Source of the DNA: Promerops cafer
Lineage: Eukaryota > Chordata > Aves > Passeriformes > Nectariniidae
Assembly (NCBI GenBank): GCA_013398275.1
Contig: VZSE01014414.1
Span: forward strand, 310,001 to 374,000
Length of the DNA stretch: 64,000 nucleotides
Direction of reading: 5' to 3'
Shown: one piece after another, positions 47,376-59,076 of the stretch
Position numbering within the stretch: the stretch's first letter is position 1
Layout: every line of letters starts with the position of its first letter
The notes under the pieces: generated by a model
What the model saw: the letters and a program-made list of their open reading frames with translations, nothing else
What the model was told of the DNA's origin: nothing
The model's database searches: none
Translations under genes and position numbers: made by a program

Positions 47376-48523
47376 GATGCTGCATGAGTTAATGTGAGAC
47401 ACACATAAATATAAAATAAATAAACAGGAATATAAAATCATATCCAGAACACAGCTGCTGTTCAAGGAGAAAACAGACATCATTTTGTCTGTGTTGGTGC
47501 TCTGCAAAGGACAGATGAATATTTAGGTGGGGCACAGAAAAAGAAGCAGAAAAGGGAAAGAAATGTATGAGAGTTGGGGGAAGCACAAAGCATTGGACAC
47601 ATATAGGGTTTATTTATGGATTTATTCATGGTATATGTAGAATCAAGGGCTACAGGTAACAACAGAGGACAACTGAGTGAATGTGATGATGTAAGCACAC
47701 TCATCCTTGAAGGTTCACCAACTAATTTATAGTAAAATCCTTACAATGAGTAATTTTCTGCATTATGATCCTATAAATTCCTCTTTTCTTGGAAAGAAAA
47801 GAACTGGAGTGAGGCAGACAAGAGAAGACGCCCGCTGAAAAGATAAATACAAATAAATTCCCTTTTCCTAGCAGCTTTTCTTTCACACTGACAAGCAGAG
47901 GAATAAGATGCTGCACAAATATCTGTAATTACATTACTGTTACAGTGCATGTTCTGAGTGAGCCATGGAGTCTCACAAGCCTCACTGATGCACTTGGTGG
48001 TCCAGATCCTGTCATGGTGAGGAAAATCCTCTTGGATGTCTTGACCCTTGGGTGTTAGGGTTTGCTCTTCAAAATATGTTGCCAATGGTGTAAAATAAGG
48101 GAATTTTCACTGAAACTACAGTAACTATGGTGATTTGCACCAAATTTGGGACAGGTTTATCAAAGCCACTTTTCCTCACCATGCTGCCTGTGGGCTGGAG
48201 CAATTGAGTGGCATATTTTCTTTTTTAGGTTTTTGTATGAGGTGATTATAGTGTGGCCTCAAATTCCCATATTCACTCAACACATTATTATAATGTTACT
48301 AACATTAACTTTGCTTTCAAATAGGCTAAATGGGCTAATACACAAAACCCCCAGTATTTAATGTAGTCAAACAGAACTTTTCCTCCTGGTCTTTCATTCT
48401 GTGGAATTTTCCATGCCTTCAAGTACACTTGGATTTACTTACAAGAATAATATTGCCATTATAGCAGGAATTACCTGGCCCCAGTTTGTCAGTCAGGTCT
48501 TTCCAGGTTAGCCATGATTTTCT
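47376..48523. other. Unique non-coding sequence
   Basis: Nothing is recognised. Confidence 0.45.
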
Positions 48524-48754
48524 AGAATCATAGACTAGTTTGGGTGGGAAGGGGCCTTAAAAATCATCTTGTTCCAACCCCCTGCCATGGGCAGGGACAC
48601 CTTCCTCTGTCCCAGGTTGCTCCAAGCCCCGTCCAGCCTGGCCTTGGACACTCCCAGGGATGGAGCATCCACAACTTCTCTGGGTAATCTCTTCCAGGGC
48701 CTCACCACCCTCACAGCCAAGAATTTCTTTTGCAATATCCTATATAAACCTACT
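48524..48754 (-). mobile_element. CR1 LINE, 3'-end fragment
   Basis: Plus strand: 'agaatcatagactagtttgg', 'ccaaccccctgccatgggca', 'gggacaccttcctctgtccc', 'gtccagcctggccttggaca', 'caacttctctgggtaatctc', 'accaccctcacagccaagaa'. Full 3' end with good preservation. Confidence 0.95.
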
Positions 48755-51079
48755 CCCATGTCTCCATTTTGATACTCAGACAACTATTAATTATTGATTT
48801 GGGGTGCCTTGTCTTTCAGACAGCTCGAATTGTTCATGTGCACTGAAAAACTGATTAGAGCATAAGGGGGTTGAAAATCTATATCTGAGAGCTAGAAACA
48901 CCAAGGCTGGTGTGGGATAGAGGGAAGGAAAGAGAAATGATCTTATGTATCACAGAAGCCTATTGGCTACGTACCTCTAATTTGATAATAGACAAAGTCC
49001 AGACAAAAACTCATGTGTCCCCAGACTGTTGTCCCCTCAGGATTTCCAGCACTGGTACTTCTTCCCAAACATGGAGATCCATGAAAAAATCATACCAATT
49101 TTTGGTGGAATCAGGTGGCCTTCTTGAATAGTGAGCTAAATCAAGGTATTGCTGAAGCCAGGAGTAGATTTTTTCAAGTTCGGGAAAGGCTTCTAAATGT
49201 GACAACTTTTTCTAAGCAATTTTGTGCAGCAGCTGGAGCTGTCACCTTGTCATGTAGAAAGGTTGCAAGGACGAACCCGTTCAGAACAGCACAAGCATCT
49301 GCTGGAATGGTTTATGCGTGCACAGCCTTGAGCAGAGGTGAGGAAAAGTGATTTTATCCTTTCAGAGCTTTGGCTGTAACAATTTCAAGTGGACTGTTGC
49401 TTTTCTGAAACAAAAAAAAAACCAATTCCTTTCCACTGCTTTTTAAGATGATTCAGTCTTTCTTCATTCTGTTTATCCTGTTAGGTATGAAAAGATGCAA
49501 ACTTTCAGCTCTTGTGCTTGGAGTTTTGTTATGTTTCCTTGTTATACAGAAATTAATCTCCCCTTGATGTTTTTGCTTGCTTTCAAAAGCTTATTAAAAA
49601 TAACAAGGAACAAATTGGGTGGAAAAATGAACAACTGATGAATCATCCTTTTTTTTTGTCAATCTGAGAACCAAACTAACCTTTTTAATTTAACTCTTTC
49701 AGGCTTTTGGACAGGATGGACAGAGAACTCTGTCTTGACTGCAGCTTGAGGGCATCTCCTTGCAAGGTACACACTTTAAACATCTCAGAGACTGGTCCTT
49801 TGTCAGAAAAGCATAATGAGTGTTTGGAAAGTTTGTGGACCTCCTAAAGAGAATGCAACTGGAGCTAACTGCAGCTTTACTGAAACCAGAGACACAGCCT
49901 CAAATGGAAAATAATTGTACTGTTTTGCACACGTGACTGTAACGCCTTGAGCTAAATATGATATTAATGAGGTTCTTCAAACCCTAGGCAAGATTATGTA
50001 ACCAAGTTATCACCATGACAGAACAAAACATATCTCCAAAGACATAATTAGACTGTTCACAGATTTGGCCAACAAACGATGAACGGCAGAGTCAATAAAA
50101 TTCTTAGAAGGGAATATAGCTTGAAGGAGATAATATGCCAGGGAGAGCAGTCACATCTTCCCTTTGCCTCCAGGAAGTCCTTTCTCCTTTCTAGAAAATT
50201 CTACAGTAGATTTCCAACATGGGGTATTTTTTCCTGGATATTTTAAGCACTGAAGCAGTTGCCATCAGAATTTTTATCATGTTTTTGTGAATACTCCTCA
50301 GGATAATTTCCCAGACTCTCTGCATCCTTCTGCAGCTGAGGTCCAGCATTTTCCAAGTGGATCATGTTATGTGGCCAGTATCAGAGCAATGGAATGGGCT
50401 GAACAGTTTCAAAACTGTGGAAGGAAACCTCTGCACATATTCAGTAATGAGCTAGAAGTTACTTAACTTCCTAAAGTTAAATAGTAATTTAAATAATTTA
50501 AAATAATAATTAACTAATTAAGCCCCAAAGCTGTGAGGAATGTTTGACTTGGATTGCAGGGAAAGGCATAATTTGCCCAACAGTCAATTGGCTGTTCCAT
50601 TATGTTCCTAATTCCAGCTATTTCCTTTACATAACTTTCTTTTCATAGCTTGCCTTTGTGATTATAGATGAAATTACTGAGATGTTTGTATAACTTACAA
50701 CTCCCTTCAAAATTTAATGTATGTAAACATACCTTTAGGGGAATGCAATAAAACAACTGAAAAAATAAACCCATCAGTCACACCATCATAGGCTGCAGTA
50801 CCTCTTCTTGCAGAGCCCATTTGCACTAGGGATGTAAAATCATGTAACAAAAACATGAAAATCCTAATCCAAAGTTATTGTAATGGACTCCAAATGAGGT
50901 TCAAAGGCTTTTTGTGGGACTTAATTCTTACATTCCTAGGAAAAGTTCAAGCCTGAAGTAATGCTAAACTCCAAAGAAAATACATGGAAAATTTTTTGTG
51001 TTTTGCATTTGGTTTTTAAGAAGATTAATTTATACCCCTATCTGACACTCTACGCACCAGCTTCATCCAGGCCCTGCAT
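48755..51079. other. Unique, mostly AT-rich non-coding sequence
   Basis: No repeat or gene is recognised. An AT-rich patch of TTAAATAATTT-type words lies at 50478-50520, and unique AT-rich sequence follows to about 50760. Confidence 0.45.
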
Positions 51080-51131
51080 CAATGAAGAATTTCTTCCTAA
51101 TATCTGATATAAATCTACCTAAAAGCCATTA
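51080..51131 (-). mobile_element. CR1 LINE relic, internal 3' UTR piece
   Basis: Plus strand 'aatgaagaatttcttcctaa', 'tatctgatataaatctacct' and 'aaaagccatt' match the reverse complement of the CR1 block that in other copies reads 'aagaatttcttcctaatatccaat'. Both ends are lost. Confidence 0.78.
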
Positions 51132-51482
51132 ATTAATGATCTCAGGCTCTCCCCATTAAAGTCATCAGCCATATTTGAGCCCTCCTCCCACCCAACACCT
51201 GCCTGAGTAGGCGTAAGCTGAAGTTAAGCCCTGGTTCACTAAGAACCAAGCCAGACTCGTCAGTGAAAGATCCATCTCAGAAAAGAAGCGCCACATCCCC
51301 AGCCCTGCCCACACTCCGAGCTGTCCACATCATATCAAAGTCTTGGCAGCAGCACTGCTCATCACAGATCCCGTGTGTTTTTCTCTGCTTCTTTTCCTCT
51401 GAAAAAGACTGCTCATGGCAAGTGCCACGATATGAGAGCACACAAGGAGAATTTGGGAAGCGTTTGCTTTTTTGGGGCTTTA
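51132..51482. other. Unique non-coding sequence flanking the CpG cluster
   Basis: Nothing certain is recognised. CpGs begin to rise from about 51257 (ACTCGTCAG, AAGCGCCAC, CTCCGAGC). Confidence 0.45.
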
Positions 51483-51745
51483 CGGCGACGTTCGCCAAAC
51501 CGCTCCCGACGAGCTCCTGCTCTGCAAGCCTTGTACCCAGCTCCGTGAGCTGGCAGCATGATGGAGAGCTCCCATTACCAGGCCCAGAACAGGGAGTGGG
51601 TTGCTTTTCTCCAGCGGGGCCCAGGAGCAGCTATTCCTCATGATATACTGTCGGGAATGCCGACAGACGCAGCGCCGTCACCCTCCGACGGGGAGGACTG
51701 CCGCGCGCAGTGGCGCGAACGAGAATAGATGGGGCGAGTGTGCGT
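51483..51745. promoter_or_regulatory. CpG cluster, candidate CpG-island promoter or regulatory element
   Basis: About two dozen CpGs lie in ~265 bp. By hand count GC is about 63% over 51481-51720 and CpG observed/expected is near 0.9, against a strongly CpG-depleted background. Dense words are TACGGCGACGTTCGCC (51481-51496), GACGCAGCGCCGTC and CCGCGCGCAGTGGCGCGAAC (51701-51720). It contains a perfect 7-bp inverted repeat at 51648-51666. No CR1 or other repeat overlaps, so the CpGs are not from a young transposon. It could be the 5' end of an unannotated transcript, a promoter of a lncRNA, or an ultraconserved element. Direction is unknown. A good acceptor-like tract (CTCTCTGCTGTTCCAG) ends about 51873. 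Confidence 0.5.
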
Positions 51746-52319
51746 ATTCAAACAATAAAATCTGTGCAAGTAAATCATCTCTTATTGCTCCATACATCTT
51801 CTCCGGGGCTGCTTCCTGTTTCTTAACCAGCAAAGCCTCCCTGGTAATGCTGATTTTCTCTCTGCTGTTCCAGATGTGTGAATGTCATTTGCGCAGCTGG
51901 GGCTGAGACAAAAAAACCCTGAATGTTCCCCCCTCCCCATGACACACCTCTGTCTCCTCCCCACGTTTATTTCTTGAGATACTTTTTGAAACAAAGTATA
52001 GGACTATGGGAAGGAGTGAAGGAGAGAAATGGACGCTACCCATGAAATGGGAACTGGACAAAACCACATCTCTGCTGTTCCCTGCCAATGGAATTTTTCA
52101 GCAGTTGTCATTATTTTTGTTCTGGCGTGATGCTTCACAAGGGGGTGGAAGCTGTTTCTCTTCATCCATTTGGTCCATGTTGTCATCTGCCAGGAAGGAG
52201 GTTGCAAGGTTTGGTGTCACATTTTGTGTTTAATTGGGCTGGGCACATCAGGAAAATATTCCATCCTCACCATCCACAGTTCGTGGTTCCATGGACTGCA
52301 TGGTTACTGCATTATTCAT
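51746..52319. other. Unique non-coding sequence
   Basis: Includes a possible AATAAA signal (51752-51757) and the acceptor-like tract before 51874. No exon can be defined. Confidence 0.4.
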
Positions 52320-52460
52320 AACAATTATAGCAATACCTTCTATAGTTCTCCTAGCACTTTCCAAAGAGGTTTTGTGATCCTAATTTAATGTATGAGGAAC
52401 CTGAGGTTGTGAACCACAATTTCTTGCTTGCACCACGGAAAAGCTAAATTCCAGACCTTT
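52320..52460 (+). repeat. Possible ancient MIR/L2-like SINE relic
   Basis: The order of words resembles the MIR core and its flanks: 'ctagcactttccaaagaggt', 'tgatcctaatttaatgtatg', 'aggaacctgaggttgtgaac' (for 'gaggaaactgaggc') and 'aagctaaattccagaccttt' (for 'agctgggattcaaaccc'). Similarity is patchy. Such relics are expected at low density in bird genomes. Confidence 0.25.
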
Positions 52461-52789
52461 GCAGATTGGTCCAATTTATAATCCACCAGTTCCTGTTGTG
52501 TCTTCTGGAGAAACAGCTGTAACTGCATGGTTTTGGTAGTGCCTTTCTGATATAAACACCCATTCTTTAGGAAAGCTGGTAAAGTTTAGGCCAAGGTGTT
52601 GATCTGTACTGGCTTAGGATATAAAGGACAAGTAAAAAGGACCAAAAATGTGAATTTTCCTCTCCCTGGGACACAGTGTCCCATACATACAGGACAGTAT
52701 ATTGTGGTAAGGCATGTGTACAACCTGCTTTGGAGAGCACCTGTGCACTGCCCTTCACACTGGCTGATCCTGTTCTAATCCATTCATTT
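52461..52789. other. Unique non-coding sequence
   Basis: Nothing is recognised. Confidence 0.45.
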
Positions 52790-53190
52790 GATCATTGCCC
52801 TCATTAAACTAGCAAAGTGGGTTGTTTGGAAAATTTCCCGTTTAAAATTGTCTCCTTTCAGGTTTTTCAGATTGATTAAGTCTTGGTTGTTGTCAGTTAC
52901 TCTATCTCACACTTTCCTGACAGCGTGAAACAGGATAATCATGTCCTGACATGCCTTACAGCCATAATAAGTCTTTCTCTACTTCCAGTCCTTTTTTGTA
53001 TTATTTACCTGAATATTACGGATCTTTGCCTGGGAGCTGGCAGATGAGGAACCTTATCTGTGTCCCATTTGCTAAGGTGCTTACATTTGCTGCCTCAAGT
53101 ATTTAAAGCTACTTTATTAAATTCTCCACCGTTTGAATGCAACGTAATCAGCAGAAGTTAATAGGAAACTTGAATTTAGTGCCCCACTTT
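52790..53190. promoter_or_regulatory. Possible conserved non-coding element
   Basis: Repeat-free AT-leaning DNA with retained CpGs (TCCCGTTTAAAATTG, GACAGCGTGAAAC, TTACGGATC, CACCGTTTG, CAACGTAATC) and long stretches of TTAA/ATTA words. No coding signal. Judged on texture only. Confidence 0.28.
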
Positions 53191-56100
53191 GTCCAGGTAT
53201 CAGGGAATGGACTGAATGGTCCCCAGAAACTCCTTTTCTTGCAGTGCAGGGTGTAGTCAGAGGTTTTTTTCAGGCTTCACTGAGATTTGGGTATGTAAAG
53301 CCACAGTGTCTCAGACTGAAGCAGCTGTGGTTTGGGGAATCCTGCAGGTTAAAACTCAGCACAAGCTACAGATGCCTTTATTAATCTGGAAAGGTGTTTT
53401 TGAAGCTTTGGCCAACCTCTGTGTTTGCACACTGGGAGGGCTGGCAAGAGGGGCTGTGGGCTCCAGGGCCTTCTCAGGAAAGAGCTCCCTATGACTTTGT
53501 TCTCACCCTAACACAGATCCCACTTTGCCTCTCCAGCTGGAGAACTACCTTCTTGGAAGTTCAGCCATGCCAGAGTGGGATATTGGTGGGGACAAAGGGA
53601 CATATTTCATTGGGGAGCACTGGGGAATGGATTGGGAGGAGGATACTGAGGCAGGTGGGGATGAAGGAGCAAGGAGCAGGGCTCAGCCAAGGCTGGAGCC
53701 CACAAATGTAATGGTTAACAAAGAATTTAGGACATAAATTGATATCAGTGGTGAGAAATTAGTGCTTATTTCCCAGTCTCATACAGGAAGGAGCCAAGTG
53801 TAAAGATGTTCATTGAGGTCTTGCCTGTCATTTTCTGTTTCAACAAGTGATCCAGAGCTGTCCCTTCTGCAGTTCCCTATTCCCTTTCTTCTCTTTGGAC
53901 TGATGACCTTTGATTCCTGACCTGTAAAAGCCACCAGTGCCTAAATGTCTTGCCTTTGGCCAACAAACACCCAAGTTAGGCCTCACAGCTGCAGTGGAAT
54001 CTCACTGCAAAGCTGGAATGAACTCCTGAGATTGTTCCTCCCGGGGTCTGCCAGAGCTGAGGCCCCTGGGGAGGAAGACACAGACAAAACTTCAGAGCTT
54101 GTTGCTTATGTACTGCAGGTAGGATGGATACAGCCCATTTCACAGATTTTAGGAATAGCAGGAACTTTGAAGAATGCAGGGCCAGAGAGATCTCTCTGGG
54201 ATTCCCCTGAAAGTGCACTTGCCTGAAGACAAATTCCTTTTTCTTTTTCACCCACTGAGATCAGACAGGTGCTTCTCTGCCTCTTTATCATGCCAGCCTG
54301 GTTTTACACCCTTCTATCTTCTTAACTAAAATATGGTCCTGTCCCTACTGGGGCCTTGCAGACTCTGAATTTATTGTATCACCATGATCAACAAGAGCAA
54401 CCAGGTTTGGAAAAAATATTAAAAAAGGATATTTAGTGAGTTTGTTGAGATCTATCATCCAGGACCAGCAACACACCTGGACGTTGCATCGAAAGTGAAA
54501 AAGCTGCAAACTATTTTCTTTTCAACTACCTGCACATCGTCTAAGCAGCATTGCAGCCTGCAAGAATCATGGGGAAGAGAAACCCCATCAATGGCACAGA
54601 TAATTTACAGGGTACAGGACAAAGAGATATCAGCATGAGATATTTTGAGGAGGACTCACCTGAAAGTTTAGAGATCACAGGTGCCTGAGGCTCCTGGGGC
54701 TGGTTTTGACACCAAAGATTTTGTCATTGTTAAATACAATTTTTACTCCTCTTATTCACAACTCCTTTATAATTTTTATTACCTATATTGTCATTTTTGC
54801 CACTTCACTGGGATTTTCCAGCTCTCTGGAGACAGACCTTGGTTAAACATATACCTTCAGCTCAGAAGCCTCAGTAGCATCAATTGCTCAATCAGGCTGC
54901 AAACATTAATTGTTTCAGTTCTTTACCTCCTTTCAGACCACATGGGCCATACCTGTCAGGAGCCTCATCTGCCCAAGTGACTCTGTACAGTGAGATATTT
55001 GATAGGCAATAATTTCACAGTTACTCAGAATTCATACTGTCACTGTGCAAAGACAAATTTCTCCCATCTCATCATAAAAACAATTCAGTTTAAATCTGAC
55101 TGGATGGGTTTAGAGCAGATGGATTAGGTCCTGCAGTGAAACTGGACAGGAAGACAACCCAGTTACCAGATTAACTGCCTTTCCCTTCTAAATAGAACCA
55201 AATACACCCATACAAAGTAGGAGAGGCATTATTAGAAATCTTCTATTTTTATGGATAGGAATGAATTTTTATGGAGCTGATAATGCAGATAGAACACACA
55301 ATTGGTCTAGTCAAAATGAAAGATGAATACAAATTGCAGATCAGCTCCTGAGCTATAAAAATTGGTGTAACCTTCTCAGCAATAACTGATTGTTTAGGAG
55401 GCTCAAATAGAGTCACAGTGATGTTTCTTCCAGCCTTATTAAGCATCACAGTTGTCATATTAAACCAATGATGTATGAGTATTTGCTTATTGTAATGAGT
55501 TCTGGAGACAGTAGCTGGAGCAGCAATACAAAAAACCTCAGGCTGAAGATTTTGGATATCTTTTTCTCACTCCCTGAGGGAAATATTTCTCTCTTTTATT
55601 TCAGTAACATCAAAGACTGCCTCAAACCCTGATACAGGCAGAACTCCTCCCAGAGCTAAATCTCTGGGATCTAATGCCCCTTCCCCCTCAATGGACTGTA
55701 AATATAACTCCAGTTATATCTGATGTTCTTCTGTATTTTCACTTCCCTGGGAGCAATGGGAAATTAATATTCTTTTGTATATGGTAGGTGAGAGGATCCC
55801 AGATTGCTATCCAAGCTTTAGCAAAACTCTCCTGGGAAATAAATTTGGAGGTGTAAGCAGCTGTGCTGTTTGGAGGTCAGATTCTTTCAGCAGGGTGAGC
55901 TTTGGGGGAATTTAGAGCAAAGTGAAATGGGGCACTCCAGGCTCCAACTAAGGGAGGATCAAAGGGAGTAAAAAAAAGACATGTGCTGTTGAAGAAAGAT
56001 TGGAGAAGACTTTAGGGAGGAGAAGCAGCCAGGTGATGTGTGATTATCTGATATTCATGTGTTTTGTCAGCTCTGGAGCAAGTCCACTTGCAGGGTAGCA

Positions 56101-57788
56101 GCACACTAAGGAGATGCTTGATGTCCTCATGGTCAGATTTGGGGCTGTGGCAGGAGATGTTGCAATGACACCTCTGGTAGCCATCAATTTTTATATTCCA
56201 GCAGCTCTGTTAAAAGGAATCAGGATGGGAGGCTCACTGAGCATTCCCCTGTCTGGTGCTTGAACTAATGGTGGGAGAATAAAAAAGCCTGTTAATTTCT
56301 TTACGAAATTTAGGTCCATCATTTCTTGTTCTGCCACCCACGGGCACATGTAAAAGTTTATTTTCTCCTTCACAAGAGCCTTGCTAAGGCTCCCCCTTAA
56401 GTCCTTCTCCTCTGGCTAAACAACTCCAGCTCCTTCTCCTGTTCTTGCAAATCATGCACATCACATTGATGATCATGATCTCCACTGCCCCTGGGAACGC
56501 TCCCATTGGACCAACTCTTTTCCTTGAAGGCTGATATCAAAACCAGACATGGGATGCCACTGGGGACAGACAGGAGAATGACTTCCATTGTCTTGCAGGC
56601 TATTGCCCAGCTGATACAGCCACGCTGTAGGAAAGAGCATGAGCACATATATGCTCGACTTGTTCACCCTATATTGTGTAAATATTGGCTTGCTCTGCTC
56701 TGGAAAGGAAGTTGAAGTCAAACTGAAATATCAGCATTTCCTTGTTTCTCCCTTTTTTCTTTTAAGCAGACAGGCATTTTTTGTTCTTCCCTAATCTTTT
56801 GTATTCACATCATTACAGGAGATATTTAAGTCCTATCTCGTGCTCAAGGCAAATCCCCTTTGCCTCAAAATGCATTCCACCTGCACAGGCGAAGACAAGG
56901 GGAGCTAATTCAAGTTGTAGACTCAAACATAATCTGGCCTTCCTTTTCCAGTGCTTGTCTTGGCAGCTAAAACCACTTTTACAGAGCTGTCATATGTCAT
57001 TATTAAAAGAGTTGCAGCCATGAGCTGAATTAAAGATTTGCAAAGCTGGTACGTTTATTCCATATATTTTGCAGATGGGGTCTTTGTCCTCAGGGAGATA
57101 AGTGATTGCCAGGATTATATAGGCTTCACCTCTGCAGTGTTTGGGATTTGTCCAAGGAACAGGCCATGGTCCCCAGGCCATGTGGTGGAAGCTGCTTTAT
57201 GTCTGCACTGTTCAAGTATCAGCAGTCTATGGAGCTCAAGGTGTGTCATTGCAGGAGAGTTTCAGAGCTCTTCCTGCTGTTTTTCATGCCTAGAGAACAT
57301 GCAGCTGCTCCCAGCCCACTGGGGGAAACTTGAGGATTGCTGGAACAGTCTCAGAAGACAAAAATGGCCCCAGGAAGCAACATCTTGTGCAACTTGAGTG
57401 CACGCTGTATGTAAAATATGGATTTCAGCATGAGATATTTTCTAGTCTGTGTCATTCATTTCCAACCAGGATAATTTCACACTGGAGTCAAAACTAGGTT
57501 GAGCTAACATACACACAGTTACAGCTGTCATGCTAAATGAGGCAGAGTTCATGCTGCATTAAATAGGATAACAAACTTCCTTAGAGTGGAGAAGCTCTTC
57601 CCTTCTCAAATACTTCCAGATCCAACAGGCATTTCAGAGATATCTGGACCAGTTAAACTTGTCATGGTGTACCAGTGTCCTGCTGCCAGATAAACACCAA
57701 CACAGGCACTGCCAGGATGTCAGGGGGCTGTTAATGGGCAGCAGGGGTTGCTCTCTGAAGTCACTCTCAGTTAAGTACTAATGGGGGT
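53191..57788. other. Unique non-coding sequence
   Basis: About 4.6 kb without a recognised repeat family, RNA gene or exon. Overlapping short frames (for example 53216-53494/53394-53711 and 57038-57397) have no domain. The left-flank sequence 57660-57788 is not recognisable as CR1. Confidence 0.4.
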
Positions 57789-57868
57789 GGTCCTGAGCAG
57801 GGCCAGGAGCTGGACTCGATGATCCTTGCGGGTCCCTTCCAGCTCAGGATATTCTGTGACTCTGTGAC
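57789..57868 (+). mobile_element. CR1 LINE, 3'-end fragment (upstream of a pair)
   Basis: 'ctgagcagggccaggagctg', 'gactcgatgatccttgcggg', 'tcccttccagctcaggatat' and the terminal TATTCTGTGACTCTGTGA. Complete 3' end, strong 5' truncation. It directly abuts the next CR1 in the same orientation. Confidence 0.94.
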
Positions 57869-58432
57869 CTGCAGGTTGAGGGAGGGGATTCTGTCCTTCT
57901 GCCCCACTCAGGTGAGACCCCACCTGCAGAGCTTCCTCCAGCCCTGGGGCCCAGCAGCAGAAGGACGTGGAGCTGCTGGAGCAGATCCAGAGGGGGCCAT
58001 GGATGTGCTCCAAGGGCTGGAGCCCCTCTGCCCTGGAGCCAGGCTGGGAGAGATGGGGGTGCTCACCTGGAGAAAAGAGGGCTCCAGGGATAACTTTGAT
58101 CAGTTTCCAGTACCTAAGGGGCTCCAGGAGAGCTGGAGAGGGACTTGGGACAAAGGAATGTAACTGTGGAACAAGGGGGAATGGCTTTAAACTGACAGGG
58201 GGCAGGGTTAGATAAGATATTGCAGAGAAATTCTTCCCTGTGAGGGTGGTGAGGCCCTGGCACAGGTTGCCCAGAGAAGCTGTGGCTGCCCCATCCCTGG
58301 AAGTGTCCAAGGCCAGGCTGGATGGGGCTTTGAGCAACCTGGGATAGTGGAAGGTGTCCATGGCAGGGGGTTGGAACAAGATCCTTAAGACCCCTTCCAA
58401 CCCAAACCACTCTGGATTCTTCGATTCTGTGA
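57869..58432 (+). mobile_element. CR1 LINE, longer 3' fragment, best preserved copy
   Basis: About 560 bp in sense orientation: 'gagggaggggattctgtcct', 'ctgccccactcaggtgagac', 'cccacctgcagagcttcctc', 'aaggacgtggagctgctgga', 'gaggctccaggg'-type 'agggctccagggataacttt', 'aatggctttaaactgacagg', 'gcccagagaagctgtggctg', 'ccccatccctggaagtgtcc', 'aaggccaggctggatggggc', and terminal TCGATTCTGTGA. High similarity to the consensus suggests the youngest copy here. The 233-codon minus-strand frame across it is antisense to the repeat and not a gene. Confidence 0.96.
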
Positions 58433-59059
58433 ATGTACACCTTGCCCTGACAGCTGCCATACACTGAAACACACCTGGAAAAAACAGGATTTGTTTTGTT
58501 TATGACCCATTTCAGCTTTGCTCAGTGAAGGCTTTTCAGGCATCATAACAGACTTCATGAGCAGTCACTATGTATTCCTGGGTGAAAACGGGCAGCACGT
58601 GGCAGGGCTCTTCATCATGCGTTTTACAAAGCTGGGTTTGCAGTATTTTACTGCTGCAGTGACTGTTCACAGAGTGAGAAAGATATGGCCCTATTTGCCT
58701 TCTTCTTGACCACCTAACAATGCAGTATATTTTCCATGCAACAGGCCATAAACCAGGCTAAAGATAACATGAACTTGCGTTTGAGTTTCAGACCCCGCGC
58801 CTGAGATTATCTCAGAGGGAATTTCCATGACTCATAGCACCAACAAGACTAAAACATAAAAAACTCAGCTTCCTGAAATAAAATTTGGGCTTAAGAAATT
58901 ATATGATTTAAAAATCATGGAACACAAGGTTTTATTTCTGTGTATCTGCAGCCAGGTGCTCTAGGATCCCACTTTTCAGCTTTTTCCTGTATCGAGAAAC
59001 AACACAAGGAAGACAGAAAGAAGCAACTCTCCTATCACTTCAACACTTGGACATTTACC
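58433..59059. other. Unique non-coding sequence
   Basis: Nothing is recognised. Confidence 0.45.
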
Positions 59060-59076
59060 AAAAAAAAAAAAAAAAA
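59060..59076 (+). repeat. Poly-A tract, 17 A
   Basis: Uninterrupted homopolymer with no retrocopy body recognised upstream. Confidence 0.92.

Noticed and set aside
47200..47404. Gly/Arg/Glu-Lys repeat peptides
   Set aside because: They are translations of the TTCCC microsatellite in different frames.
57771..58472. 233-codon minus-strand open frame
   Set aside because: It lies antisense across two plus-strand CR1 copies; the peptide is the translated complement of the repeat.
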